The translations under genes were made by a program, and so were the position numbers. The notes under the pieces were generated by a model. The model saw only the letters and a list, made by a program, of their open reading frames with translations. It was not told the origin of the DNA and ran no database searches. 27,116 nt of DNA, from the NCBI GenBank assembly GCA_000482145.1, contig AUXH01000221.1, positions 1 through 27,116 on the forward strand, in the 5' to 3' direction. This document shows positions 8,534 through 17,454 of this stretch, in pieces (positions within the stretch are counted from its first letter, which is position 1; each line of letters begins with the position of its first letter). This DNA comes from Strigomonas culicis. Its lineage: Eukaryota; Euglenozoa; Kinetoplastea; Trypanosomatida; Trypanosomatidae.

Positions 8534-8927
8534 TTCAATGCTGTTTCTCTAAAGGTGGTGCTTACTTGTGTTTCTTTTTTTACTGTTTTCTTTTTGTTGT
8601 AAACCAATGCAGGAGAAGAAATGACCATTGAGTGTAATGGTGAAGATGCGTACACCATCAAGAAGGGAAAAGAAAAAGAAAGAAAGAACAATGTATGGAT
8701 ATGTCGATACACTTGGAGAGTTGGTGTTGTTCTTTGTTTGCCTTTTTTTGTTTGTTTCTTAAAGATAATATATAACTTACAGGTGTACATTGAAAGATGA
8801 ACGCAACAGTATAGCTTTGCGCCTTCTTCTTGTTTTACATCATAGAGTGAAAGCAACGGTTTCCTTATGCAAATAGCCACGCAGCTATTTTTTTTTTTTC
8901 TTCCTTCGAGAACGACGACTCTTGCTC
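8534..8927. other. AT-rich intergenic region
   Basis: This 394-bp spacer has T and A runs and A/G-rich stretches (minus-strand pyrimidine tracts) around 8611-8621 and 8659-8690. I see no tRNA, conserved RNA or coding signal. The minus-strand open frame crossing it is an extension from an alternative frame of the neighbouring gene. Confidence 0.65.
8590..8690 (-). promoter_or_regulatory. Putative trans-splice acceptor of the gene at 7202-8533
   Basis: A minus-strand T/C-rich tract (about 8659-8690) is followed by the first AG at 8591-8590, about 57 nt before the ATG. The gap between tract and AG is longer than elsewhere in the window, so this is a weaker prediction. Confidence 0.35.
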
Positions 8928-9899
8928 TTATTGTAATGTCTTCACCTTCCATTGCGCCATCGGCTCCGCGCAGACCGAAGACAGCGCTGTCGCATCCTTG
9001 CCCTCGGTCTCTGGACGCATGCGGTTGGCGCCGGCCTTGTACACGGTGCTGCCGTCCGCCTTCACCTCGTAGGTGCCGGCGGGTCCCACCTGCGCGAGCG
9101 CGCTGCCCTCCGCGCGGCGCCGCTGGATGTCTGCGAGCGCCTCCTCCTTTGACATGTGCTCGTAGCCGCGGAGCGAGGCGAGGTAGTTCACGTCGTCGAA
9201 CTGGTTCTTCGGTTTCGTGAAGCGCTTCGCGTTGGGGTCCGCCTGGCGCCCGTCGATGCTGCTGCCAATGATGGAGATGTGCGCGGACTGTACATCGTGT
9301 GCGCTGCGTTGTTCCTGCATCTGCTGCATCTCGCTCCGAGCCTTGAGGTTGTTCCAGTCCACGCTCCGCTGGAAGTGGGTGCGGTCCACACGGTCATACA
9401 CCTCCTCGTCGAGCGCCGCGGGGAGGATATAGTCCGTCTTGAGAACGCTCTTGGGGGGCTTGTGTGGCTGGCAGCCGAGGAAGAGCTCTCGGAAAGTTTT
9501 CTTCTCCCGCTTCGTCGTGGTCGGCTGCAGCAGCCACCCCCGCGCGCGCCCCTTGCCCTCCGCGCTGAGCACCTCGCCGTAGTGCAGCAGCGTCGTCCGC
9601 GCCTCCTCCTCACGCAGGGTGCGGTCTGTCTCCGTGTCGATCCATGCCTTGTTGCGGCTCGGGTCGGGCGCCGCCGGCGGGGACGCCGTGCCGGCGGGGG
9701 CGGGCGCCGTCGCGTAGATCTCGCGACAGAGCGCGCGGAAGCGGTCGCGCTGGGCGCCGCTCGCCTCGAGGTTGTACCAGTCCTCCACAAAGGGGTGCAT
9801 GGGCGTCTCGAAGAGAGGGTAGTAACTCTCGTGTAGCAGATGCCATTTCGTCGAGAAGACCTCCGGCTTCGCCTGAGCTATCTTGCGCCGGGTGTTCAT
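8928..9899 (-). CDS. Hypothetical protein, 323 aa
   Basis: This gene is not recognised. It is a charged, soluble-looking protein with no signal peptide or membrane span. Distinct segments are an aromatic N-terminal part (FSTKWHLLHESYYPLFETPM), a middle that looks conserved (KTFRELFLGCQPHKPPKSVL, then LDEEVYDRVDRTHFQRSVDW), and a C-terminal part with a short charged helix (MSKEEALADIQRRRAEGSAL) and a Gly/Thr-rich tail. A Pro/Ala linker lies near residues 64-80. The composition is less biased than in its neighbours, which suggests a folded, conserved protein. The start is supported by a pyrimidine tract and AG 38 nt upstream. No function can be assigned from the sequence. Confidence 0.85.
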   Translation of the reverse strand: MNTRRKIAQAKPEVFSTKWHLLHESYYPLFETPMHPFVEDWYNLEASGAQRDRFRALCREIYATAPAPAGTASPPAAPDPSRNKAWIDTETDRTLREEEARTTLLHYGEVLSAEGKGRARGWLLQPTTTKREKKTFRELFLGCQPHKPPKSVLKTDYILPAALDEEVYDRVDRTHFQRSVDWNNLKARSEMQQMQEQRSAHDVQSAHISIIGSSIDGRQADPNAKRFTKPKNQFDDVNYLASLRGYEHMSKEEALADIQRRRAEGSALAQVGPAGTYEVKADGSTVYKAGANRMRPETEGKDATALSSVCAEPMAQWKVKTLQ

Positions 9900-9937
9900 C
9901 GTCTTGCCGGCACGTCAAACAGAGGATAATAAATGTG

Positions 9938-9973
9938 CTTTTTTTTTTTATTGAAACATAGAGAGAGAGAAGT
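9938..9973 (-). promoter_or_regulatory. Putative trans-splice acceptor of the gene at 8928-9899
   Basis: A minus-strand TC-rich run (9960-9973) is followed by the first AG at 9939-9938, leaving a leader of about 38 nt before the ATG at 9899. Confidence 0.5.
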
Positions 9974-10168
9974 AGGTTATGCGAGTTCATCAGCTTCTAG
10001 AAAAAGGGTATGGATCCATTCTATCGTGTCCTCAGCGGTCTCTGTCGGATATGTATGTATGTATATATATAAAGAGTCTAATCATCCAGTCTACTCTAGT
10101 ATGCAACAAAATGACAAATCATAAAAACACAATAAAGAGAGGGATAAATATAGATATACAAGCCCTTT

Positions 10169-11833
10169 TCACTTCCTGGGGCGCGATGGGCTCCTAGTGC
10201 GCGAGGCCACGAGCTGCTGCTCGCGCCGGCGCCGCGCCTCCTCGCGCTCGAAGGCCTCGATCGTGTCGCCTGCCGGCTGCAGCACGGTCTGCACCACCGC
10301 GCTGCTGTTCACACTGACGAGCCCGCGGAACGTCTTGGTCCACACGTCGAAGACCTTGCTGCTGCACGTGAGAATGTCCACGCTGCTGCCCTGCAGCGCC
10401 GCGCGGTCGTAGAACCACAGCGACAGCGCACCGTTGATCGGCAGCCGCGCGCGGTGCCCGCGCCCGTCACGGCACCCGACAATTGTGTTCCCCGACTCCA
10501 TGAAGGGCCGAAATGCGGAGGCGCGGGCCGTCGTGGTGACGCCCACCAGGAAGCGCAGCGGGATGGCGTCGAGAATATCGACGGCGGAGCGGTGGCGGAA
10601 CACAACGAGGTGCGGTGCGAGCTGCTTCGACGGCCGGTCCGTCAGGCGGTCGAGCGGCAGCATGCGGATGCAGACGAACCGCTCCTTGGGCCACTTGCCG
10701 CCCACGTAGCGCACAAAGTAGGAGCCCTGGCAGCAGATGGTGAGATAGTGCAGGAAGAGCTGCGACATGTGGTAATCGATCAGGTCGCGGTACAGCGGTA
10801 GATAAATGCTCCGGTCCTTCAGCAGTGACAGCACGATGGCGTGGCTCGGGTGGCGATTCCACTGAAAGGGCAGCATCTGCGCGCGCCGCAGGAGCACGTC
10901 CGGCACGACCGGCTGCCCCTCCAGGTACTCAAACGTGCAGAGCGCCGCCGCGAGCCCGTCCTCGGCCGCGTCGGGCGGCGGCAGGCCGTGCGACGCGTTG
11001 AAGGTGTGCAGCGCCGCTCGAGCCGCGGCGTCGTCCGCGCGGCCCGCAAACGGGTCCCCGCCGCGGCCCCCGCGCCGCCGCGCAAACAGAACGTCGCCCT
11101 CGCTGTCGTCGGATGTGATGCTGCCGTCGACCGCCACCTCTTCCACCTCGTTGCTGCCGTCTTCGTCGTCCGCATCGCTCGATGACGATGGCGCGCGCTG
11201 CTGCTGCTGCTGCTGCGCACGCGGGACGTCATCTGTCCAGCGGTGGACGTGCGGCGCCGCCCCCTCGCGGCGCACGGCGCTGGTGGGGGTGGTGCTGCTG
11301 CCGTGCCCGCGCCACGCGGCAGCGGTAGCGGTCGGCCGCGCGGCGTCCTCCGGGGGGAACCACTTGGCGCCGCCGCCGCTCCCGACGGCGGTGGACCCCG
11401 AGAAAATGTTGGGATCGCTCGCCGTGAAGAGCGAGGGACGCGGCTCCTCGTACCGATACGCCCGCGTCGCCGCCGTCGCGGTGCTTCTGCCATTGCCGTA
11501 GTGCGTGTGCGCGTGCATACGACTGGAGACGCTAAACTGACGGTTGCTATAGGTGTCCTCCTCCTCCTCCCTTGTAGGATAATAAGCGCTAGCGCTCGCG
11601 GGCTTGGGGGGCTGGTTCCCGTAGCGGAAGACGCCGACGCGGGAAGGGGAGGGCGAGGGGTCTGCATAGCGGCTGCGGTCCTGACCACCGGGGTGGGAGG
11701 CAAAGAGACTGCTGTTGTGCGTCGTGTTGTACGACAAGTTTGTGTTGTTATTGCTACTCCGCCAATTTGCATGATGATTATGAGAATCTAAGGTGGTATT
11801 TTGGTACGCGACCGTGGTGTTCACGGGCCGCAT
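10169..11833 (-). CDS. Hypothetical protein with C-terminal PH-like domain, 554 aa
   Basis: The first ~270 residues look disordered: an Asn/His/Ser-rich start (HANWRSSNNNTNLSYN), Tyr/Arg/Ser stretches, a six-Gln run near 207-212 and an acidic Asp/Glu patch at 220-248. Residues ~295-365 are helical (DVLLRRAQMLPFQWNRHPSH, YRDLIDYHMSQLFLHYL). Residues ~369-508 alternate like a beta barrel closed by a helix: YVGGKWPKERFVCIRMLP, LRFLVGVTT, ALSLWFYDRA, then SKVFDVWTKTFRGLVSVN. That is the plan of a PH-like domain, in which the closing helix usually carries a Trp. A basic helix ends the chain. Phosphoinositide or protein binding is possible but unproven. The stop is TGA. The gene is secure; the domain call is moderate. 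Confidence 0.82.
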   Translation of the reverse strand: MRPVNTTVAYQNTTLDSHNHHANWRSSNNNTNLSYNTTHNSSLFASHPGGQDRSRYADPSPSPSRVGVFRYGNQPPKPASASAYYPTREEEEDTYSNRQFSVSSRMHAHTHYGNGRSTATAATRAYRYEEPRPSLFTASDPNIFSGSTAVGSGGGAKWFPPEDAARPTATAAAWRGHGSSTTPTSAVRREGAAPHVHRWTDDVPRAQQQQQQRAPSSSSDADDEDGSNEVEEVAVDGSITSDDSEGDVLFARRRGGRGGDPFAGRADDAAARAALHTFNASHGLPPPDAAEDGLAAALCTFEYLEGQPVVPDVLLRRAQMLPFQWNRHPSHAIVLSLLKDRSIYLPLYRDLIDYHMSQLFLHYLTICCQGSYFVRYVGGKWPKERFVCIRMLPLDRLTDRPSKQLAPHLVVFRHRSAVDILDAIPLRFLVGVTTTARASAFRPFMESGNTIVGCRDGRGHRARLPINGALSLWFYDRAALQGSSVDILTCSSKVFDVWTKTFRGLVSVNSSAVVQTVLQPAGDTIEAFEREEARRRREQQLVASRTRSPSRPRK

Positions 11834-12478
11834 GGTGCATCAACCGATGTATGTGGCGTCTCAATGAACGTGTGGGGCGCACTGCTTCTATTCTAAATGT
11901 AAACGCTTCGTTTTTCTTTTTTTTTTATTAGGAGAGCATCACAAGAGAGAACGAGGGAGAGAGAGAAATGGAAAGGAAGTATATAACTGATTACATACCG
12001 ATATATATATATATATAAAATGGAGGAAGGGAAACCAACGCATGTTACATGCAACACGATTTATTGTTGTGTTTTTTTTTTGTAATAAAAATAATAAATG
12101 TATTGAACATGATAAATTGCTTTACAAGAGAGTGGAAAAAAAAAAGACAAAAAAAAAGAGAAAGAGAGACAGTTCAAGAAAAAAAAAGGAGTGAAAAAGG
12201 GAACAGAACAGCAATGACAAAAAAAAAGACTACATGATGAATAAAAAAAAACAGCATCTTCTAGATATATAGATATACAAGCAACTTTGTTTTCGCCCTC
12301 TAAACAACACACCCCTTTTTTTTTCCCACCGGTGGTATTGTTGCCGTTAGACAGTTGCTGTGCTTTTTTTTTCTCTGTCGTCTCTTTCATTCTCTTTTTT
12401 TTTCTTTGTTTTGTTTTTTTTTCTTCCATGGTGTACGTACATCTAAAGTTTTTTTTTCTCCTTCTGGCTCGTGCCTAG
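11834..12478. other. AT-rich intergenic region with simple repeats
   Basis: This 645-bp spacer contains a (TA) run at 12001-12017, many A- or T-homopolymers and A/G-rich stretches from 12130 to 12230 that are pyrimidine tracts on the minus strand. Open frames on both strands are lysine- or phenylalanine-rich translations of these tracts. I see no gene. Confidence 0.7.
11916..11980 (-). promoter_or_regulatory. Putative trans-splice acceptor of the gene at 10169-11833
   Basis: A long minus-strand C/T-rich tract (about 11947-11980) precedes the first AG at 11917-11916, about 83 nt before the ATG. Confidence 0.45.
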
Positions 12479-14749
12479 CTAGTAAGGCAGCCTAGGGGGC
12501 GACGCTTGGATACCTCCGGTCTCCATCGCAACCGCGGCCGGCGCCTGCTTCCCCAGCTCGTGCCCGCGCAGCCGGTTCATGTCGACGACGGCGCCGATCA
12601 CGAACTGGTCGAGTAGGTCGCAGGCCAGGCTCTGCTGCTCCGGCGTCGCGGCCGGGTTCTGCAGCGGAGGCAGCCGCGCCTGCCGCTCGCGCTCCGCGAC
12701 GACCGCCTCGGCGAGGGCGGTGTCCGCGAGGCTCCCCTGCACGACGCCCTGCAGGAAGCTACTAATCGCGATGTTGCTCGCGTTGACAAAGGCACGGTGC
12801 GCGATGCCCTCGCGCTCCCGCTGCTGCCGCGCGGCCTCGCGCCGCTGCAGTTCCTCCGCCTCCCGCACGGCGCGCACCGCCATCGCGGCGTCGCGCGCGG
12901 CGAGCAGCTCGACGTGCTCGCGCTGCCGCTCCAGCTCGCCGGCGAGGAAACTCAGTGTGTCCGCGATGAGGTCGCCCTCCGCCGCGCCAAGGACTGTCTG
13001 CACCAGCGCCTCGTGCTGCGCCGCCACCGCCTCGCGGTCGCGCGCGTGGGCGAGCGAGCGCGACGCGTAGGTGGCGTTGCTGGCCGCCTGCAGCTCCTCG
13101 ATGAGGCCGCGGCAGCGCTCCTTTCCCTCGAAGAGATCGTTCTGCACCGCGCGGCCGCGCAGCAGCCGCTGGAGCAGCACCGCCGCCTCCTCCTGGTCCT
13201 CCTCCTCGTCCCCGTCGAGCTCCAGCTCCGGCGTGTCGGGCCGCACGACCTTCGGCGTCGCGCGGTAGCGGTCCAGCACGGCGCGGCGGCTCGCCGCCTT
13301 CTCCTGCTCCGCCGCCAGCGCCTCCTCGCCCGCGCCGAGCCGCGACTGCGCGTACTGGAGTGACTGCAGCAGCCGCTCTGCCTCGTGGCGCTGGTGTAGT
13401 GTCGGCAGCGCCTGCACCGCCGCGTTCTCCGGCACCTCGAAGGCGGCGTCGCGGACGGCCTCGATGCGGCCGCCGCGCGTCGCCTCGACCTCCGCGACGC
13501 CGGCGGCCTCCGAGAGCAGCGCGGGCCGCACGTCATAGCCGGCCGCGACCGCGCGCGGCTGCGTCAGCGGCGCCGCCGCCTGCGTCGCCTGCGGCGCGTG
13601 CGTCGTGAAGGTGCCGCCGAGCTGCTGCGGCGGCTGCGCCTCCTTCCCGTACTTGACGTAGCTCTCGATGAGGTCCGGCTTCTGCCGCGGCATGCGGTTC
13701 GGCTGCGAGCGCAGCCCGTCGCCGGTGCCGGCCGCCATCGCGAGCACCTTCGTGTTCGGCGCGCCGTAGGTCGTGTTGAGCTTCTTGTCCGTCGCCTGGC
13801 GCGCCAGCTCGCCGCGCTTGCTCTGAAGTGTCTGCAGCCGGCGGCGCAGCGCGGCCGTCTGCGTCTCGCGCAGGTGCTCGAGCCGCGCGCGGTTGATCTC
13901 CTCCCGCGCGGCCTCGCGTGCCTCGAGGGAATCCTGGATCTTGTCCAGCCGTCGCTCCTGCAGCTTCACGACGTGCGCCTCGCGCTCCCGCCACTCCTCC
14001 TCCTCCAGCTCGTGAAGCAGACGGTAGCGCGTCTCGATGGAGGCGGGGTCGGTGCCCTGCGGCACGGCCGCCTCGACCTCCTGCCGCCGCCGCAGCCGCT
14101 GGATGAGCTCCACCTCTTCGCGGCCCGCGGGCAGCCCCTGGCCGTGGTGCAGGTGCTGCAGCTTGAGAATCTCCGGATCGGCCGCGCCGTCGGGGATGTA
14201 GTAGTCCGGCGTGTAGGGGTCTGTCTGCACCTCGTTCTCACGAAAGGCGGTCTGGACGGCGGTGGTGTGCTGCCCACCGGTCGCGCCGCGGTTGTACTCT
14301 AGCTCCAGCGCGTCCGCGCCGCTGTACGTCGCGGCGTGGGAGAGCTCCCCGCCGCCCCCCGCCGCGCGCGCGCGCTTTGTCTTCCTGCCGTCCGCGCCGC
14401 CGCCGCCGGCGCGCGCCTGCTGGTGGCCGAGGCTCGGCAGGTGGTGCGGCCGCGGCGGGCCCTCCATCCACCGTTCGCTGGAGTGCGGCCGGGTCCTATC
14501 CGTCGGGCTGTGGGCGTGGTGCCCGCCGTGACTGCTCGTGTTGTTGCTTTCCATGCTGCCGGGCGGGCACGTGGAGGCAAACTGGTGCGGCAGCGGGTAC
14601 ACCGCCGGCGTCACGGCGTTCGTGCCCTCCGGCGCGGTATCGCCTTCGACCGGACGCCGGAAGAAGCGGAAGCGGTCGCGGCCGGCGAGCTCCGTCGAGT
14701 AGCCCTTACCTCCGCGGAGGTTGCCGTGGGCTAACTGCTGTCTATTCAT
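12479..14749 (-). CDS. CFAP91: Cilia- and flagella-associated protein 91 (CFAP91/MAATS1/AAT-1), 756 aa
   Basis: The CFAP91 core lies at about residues 162-400: a QTAFRENEVQTDPYTPDYYI motif, then LKLQHLHHGQGLPAGREEVE, then a long charged helix (YRLLHELEEEEWREREAHVV and onward), which follows the family's order of QTDPY...P, G-GLPAG and a coiled coil. The first ~160 residues are Gly/His/Pro-rich and variable. The C-terminal half is almost all Ala/Glu/Arg/Leu coiled coil. CFAP91 (Chlamydomonas FAP91) is part of the calmodulin- and spoke-associated complex at the base of radial spokes and is needed for flagellar motility, so this protein should sit in the axoneme. The start follows a strong acceptor AG 52 nt upstream. 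The stop is TAG. Confidence 0.88.
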   Translation of the reverse strand: MNRQQLAHGNLRGGKGYSTELAGRDRFRFFRRPVEGDTAPEGTNAVTPAVYPLPHQFASTCPPGSMESNNTSSHGGHHAHSPTDRTRPHSSERWMEGPPRPHHLPSLGHQQARAGGGGADGRKTKRARAAGGGGELSHAATYSGADALELEYNRGATGGQHTTAVQTAFRENEVQTDPYTPDYYIPDGAADPEILKLQHLHHGQGLPAGREEVELIQRLRRRQEVEAAVPQGTDPASIETRYRLLHELEEEEWREREAHVVKLQERRLDKIQDSLEAREAAREEINRARLEHLRETQTAALRRRLQTLQSKRGELARQATDKKLNTTYGAPNTKVLAMAAGTGDGLRSQPNRMPRQKPDLIESYVKYGKEAQPPQQLGGTFTTHAPQATQAAAPLTQPRAVAAGYDVRPALLSEAAGVAEVEATRGGRIEAVRDAAFEVPENAAVQALPTLHQRHEAERLLQSLQYAQSRLGAGEEALAAEQEKAASRRAVLDRYRATPKVVRPDTPELELDGDEEEDQEEAAVLLQRLLRGRAVQNDLFEGKERCRGLIEELQAASNATYASRSLAHARDREAVAAQHEALVQTVLGAAEGDLIADTLSFLAGELERQREHVELLAARDAAMAVRAVREAEELQRREAARQQREREGIAHRAFVNASNIAISSFLQGVVQGSLADTALAEAVVAERERQARLPPLQNPAATPEQQSLACDLLDQFVIGAVVDMNRLRGHELGKQAPAAVAMETGGIQASPPRLPY

Positions 14750-14800
14750 GCTGTGTTCAGGTCAGTATAAATACCTCTATATACGTACTTACGCGTTTGG

Positions 14801-14860
14801 CTACAAGCAAAGAAGGAGAGACCAATGGAGGAATAGGAAGAGAAGGAAAGGATAGCAAGA
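14801..14860 (-). promoter_or_regulatory. Putative trans-splice acceptor of CFAP91
   Basis: A minus-strand C/T-rich tract (about 14809-14860) runs almost directly into the AG at 14802-14801. The predicted leader before the ATG at 14749 is about 52 nt. Confidence 0.55.
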
Positions 14861-15020
14861 TACACTAATAATAGAAAGAAAAAAAAAGTGATGCAACAAG
14901 AAGAGAGCCTAAACCAGCAATAAGCGTAGAGAGAGAAAATACTCTCATGACTTGATGTGTTAGGTTAGTTAAAGCATGTGTGACCCGCGCATGTACCTCC
15001 GTTCCCACCCCCCGCCGCCG

Positions 15021-16029
15021 CTACTGCTCAGACGCGTTCCATCGAAAGATGGACTTCTTGATGTTTTGCCGCCGGTGCCGGTTGAAGATGGTCTGCTTCT
15101 TCACCAGCGGCGCGAGGCAAAAGTAAATGAACAGCACGGTCGGCATGCGGATGAACTCGATAAACTCATTCAGAATAAACGCAAACCCAAAGTTGATGTA
15201 TGTGTCCCATGCCTCCACACGCTCGTAGAACTGGTCCTTGTTGATGTAGTCGCTGAACCCGATGACGAGGTACTCAAAGATGGCCTCCTTCTTCACCAGC
15301 CCCGAGGCGATGACGCCGTAGAGCACGGCGAGGCAGCCCAGATAGAGCCCGATGTACACACACGTGAAGGCGAGCCCCTGCCGCTTGAAGAAGTTCACGC
15401 CCTTGCGCCAGCGGTGGTCCGAGTCGTCGCGGATGCGGCTCAGCTCGAGGTCGAACAGGCGGTCGCTCTCCGCCTGAAGCGCGTGCCGCTGCTGCTGGCG
15501 CGCGCTGAGGCGCTGCCGGAACGTTTCCCGCTCGTGTTGTGCAAAAAAAGTCGCGCGCCTGGGCGGCGGCCGGCGTCGGGCCGCGCGCCGCCCGCGTCCG
15601 CGGCGCGGCACCGTCCGCCGGCGTGCCGCTGCCGCCACCACCGTCCGCGGCCGACTGGCGGTGCTGCTCCACCTCTGCGTAGTAGTCCTTGGTGCTCTTT
15701 GTAATCCACTTGGCGGCCATCGCCTTGTTCTTCTGCATCGACGCCGTCTTCGCGACCGTCGCCGCCCGCTGCAGCTGAGCGCGGCCGCCGGTGGACCGGT
15801 TGATGCCGCCCAGCGTCTCACTCGTTTGGTCGTACTGTCCGTGGCGCGCGGCGTGGCAGAGCGCCGCGGTGGGGCCCTGCCACGCGAGCGTGGGCGCGGC
15901 CGCCCGGTGGTCGCGGCGGCGGCGCAGCGCGGCGGTGGGGGCCGGCGCGCGCCAGTGGAGACAGCACAGGGGGGAGACCGACAGGCCGTGGGGCCAGTCC
16001 GCGCGGCACGTCCGAAAGAAGCGGTTCAT
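15021..16029 (-). CDS. DUF1279 (FAM210-like) mitochondrial membrane protein, frame broken at a T7 run
   Basis: Two overlapping frames make one protein. The N-terminal frame starts at 16029 and reads sensibly to about residue 162. The C-terminal frame carries the rest, ending at the TAG at 15021-15023. They meet at a minus-strand run of seven T (15549-15543); six T would join them into about 335 residues. The N-terminus is basic and lacks acidic residues over ~30 positions, as in a mitochondrial targeting peptide. After the junction comes a charged coiled coil (RQRLSARQQQRHALQAES), then a DUF1279-type domain: a membrane helix (LAFTCVYIGLYLGCLAVLYG) and a second hydrophobic block (PTVLFIYFCLAPLVKK). 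FAM210 proteins with this domain act in mitochondria. A sequencing indel is the likeliest cause; a real mutation or slippage remains possible. Confidence 0.75.
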
Positions 16030-16056
16030 GTATGTACACTGCTAGACTGTATCCTG

Positions 16057-16122
16057 CTTGTTGGAAAAAACAGAAAAAAGAATGCGGTGGAGAGAGAGGA
16101 GGAAAGAGAAAAAAAAAAAAGA
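16057..16122 (-). promoter_or_regulatory. Putative trans-splice acceptor of the gene at 15021-16029
   Basis: A minus-strand T/C tract (16091-16122) is followed by the first AG at 16058-16057, 28 nt before the ATG at 16029. Confidence 0.45.
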
Positions 16123-16264
16123 TGTACATGCCATCATTCATACCAATCACAGCAAGGCGTAAGAAAAACAAAAATAACTAACTAACTAGACAAGAGTGTT
16201 TCGTCGTGATCTTTCTTACTTGTACAATGTAAAACACACATATATGCATGCATGCACTTACCAC

Positions 16265-17140
16265 TTACTTTTTCGGCGATGCAAGCGCGTCGCCGAACTC
16301 GCTCCGCTCCGCCTCCGCCACAAGGCGCTCCACTTTACGCGACAGGCCGTCCTCGCCCTGCGGCGCGTGGGCCCCACCGCCCGTCCCAGCCGTCTGCTCC
16401 GCGCCCGGCTGGCACAGCGGCTTCGACTGGTCGCGGGAGAAGAAGAGGAAGGGGGAGGCGCCGCCGGCCGCGGCGGCGCGCCGTGTGGCCTCTTCGTCTT
16501 CTTCGTCCTCCGCGGCGAGGTGCCACTCCTCGAGTTCGAACTGCAGGGCCGACAGCGCCTCCTGGGCCTCCGACACGCGCGCCACCCCCGGCGCGCGATC
16601 GTCCAGGGCGTCCTCCTCGACCTCCTCGGCCTCCTCAGCTTCCTCGGCTTCCTCCAGTATGGCCTCCCAGGCCGCTCGCTCCGCGGGCTCGTCGCCGTCG
16701 CGCGCGCCGGGGAGCTGCGCCTCCCAGTCCAAGCTCTGCTGCAGCAGCACGGCGGCAACATCCGCCTCGCCGCTGCCGTCGGGGTGCGCGCCCGCGGGCT
16801 CGGCCGCCGCAGCCGCCAGGCCAGCGAAAAAGGAGTGCTCCCCCTCGTAGGACTCCGCGGTGGGGAGCTCCGCAGGGTCCGCCACGAGGGACATACCCGA
16901 CCCATCCTCGGGAGTCGATGACGGTGGCGGACTTTTCCTCTTCGCCGTCGACGTCAACTGAGAGAGCCAATCGGCATTCGTGGTGCTCTTATGCTTATCA
17001 TGCGCCGTGTACAAAGGCGCGCTCGCCGTCAGGAAGGACCGTTGGGAAATCACATGAGAAGGGGGAAAACGGTAACGTAAACCTCTGCGTACCACTGGAC
17101 TATAAAGATGGTTACGGGAATGTTGAAAAAGAGATATCAT
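16265..17140 (-). CDS. Hypothetical acidic protein with probable mitochondrial presequence, 291 aa
   Basis: The open frame begins at 17314, but its first 58 codons translate the minus-strand pyrimidine tract into a Phe/Leu/Ser/Cys string, and the likely splice acceptor AG (17164-17163) lies inside it. I therefore start at the ATG at 17140. The resulting N-terminus (MISLFQHSRNHLYSPVVRRG) is basic, amphipathic-looking and free of acidic residues for about 50 positions, as in a mitochondrial presequence. The rest is acidic: a DWEAQLPG segment, a Glu/Ala run near residues 165-180, and a WHLAAEDEEDEEAT stretch. The chain ends in SPKK. I do not recognise a family. Mitochondrial import is inferred. 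Confidence 0.75.
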   Translation of the reverse strand: MISLFQHSRNHLYSPVVRRGLRYRFPPSHVISQRSFLTASAPLYTAHDKHKSTTNADWLSQLTSTAKRKSPPPSSTPEDGSGMSLVADPAELPTAESYEGEHSFFAGLAAAAAEPAGAHPDGSGEADVAAVLLQQSLDWEAQLPGARDGDEPAERAAWEAILEEAEEAEEAEEVEEDALDDRAPGVARVSEAQEALSALQFELEEWHLAAEDEEDEEATRRAAAAGGASPFLFFSRDQSKPLCQPGAEQTAGTGGGAHAPQGEDGLSRKVERLVAEAERSEFGDALASPKK

Positions 17141-17454
17141 CCTTCTTCCTCTTAACGTACAACTAAATAGCACGGTTACACATATGGATAGGCATAGAAA
17201 CAGAAGAGATGAGAAGAGAGAAAAGAATAAAAGCTCTACGCAAAAAAAAAAAAAACACCTCTTGAAGAATCCTTCACAGCATCCAAACATACTAGTAATA
17301 ATAACAAACACCAAGACAAGTACTGTAAATAAATGTACAGATCAATGTGTGTACACACGTTAATACACACACCCACGAAGTAGATGATCGTTTGGCTGTG
17401 GCTGTGTAGCTCTTGCAGGCTCCCCACTTTCACTTCTCTCTCTCTCTCTCTCCC
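17141..17454. other. Intergenic region
   Basis: This 314-bp spacer holds the acceptor signal of the gene to its left, an A13 run near 17242, and a CT-rich stretch (17433-17454) next to the stop of the gene to its right. I see no further gene. Confidence 0.65.
17163..17238 (-). promoter_or_regulatory. Putative trans-splice acceptor that fixes the start of the gene at 16265-17140
   Basis: The minus strand has a long C/T tract (about 17186-17238) with no AG, then AG at 17164-17163, 22 nt before the ATG at 17140. Because the tract lies inside the longer open frame, this signal argues for the downstream start. Confidence 0.55.

Noticed and set aside
7187..8602. 471-codon plus-strand open frame opposite the DWNN-RING gene
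   Set aside because: It is a composition-driven shadow; the minus-strand frame carries the RING cysteines and the DWNN pattern.
15530..15560. An intron as the cause of the frame change in the DUF1279 gene
   Set aside because: The two frames abut with a one-base offset at a homopolymer and no GT-AG pair is needed or apparent. Cis-introns are also very rare in trypanosomatids.
15274..16029. Treating the N-terminal frame of the DUF1279 gene as a complete 251-aa protein
   Set aside because: After residue ~162 it becomes Arg/Ala/Pro-rich nonsense, while the alternative frame carries the membrane domain.
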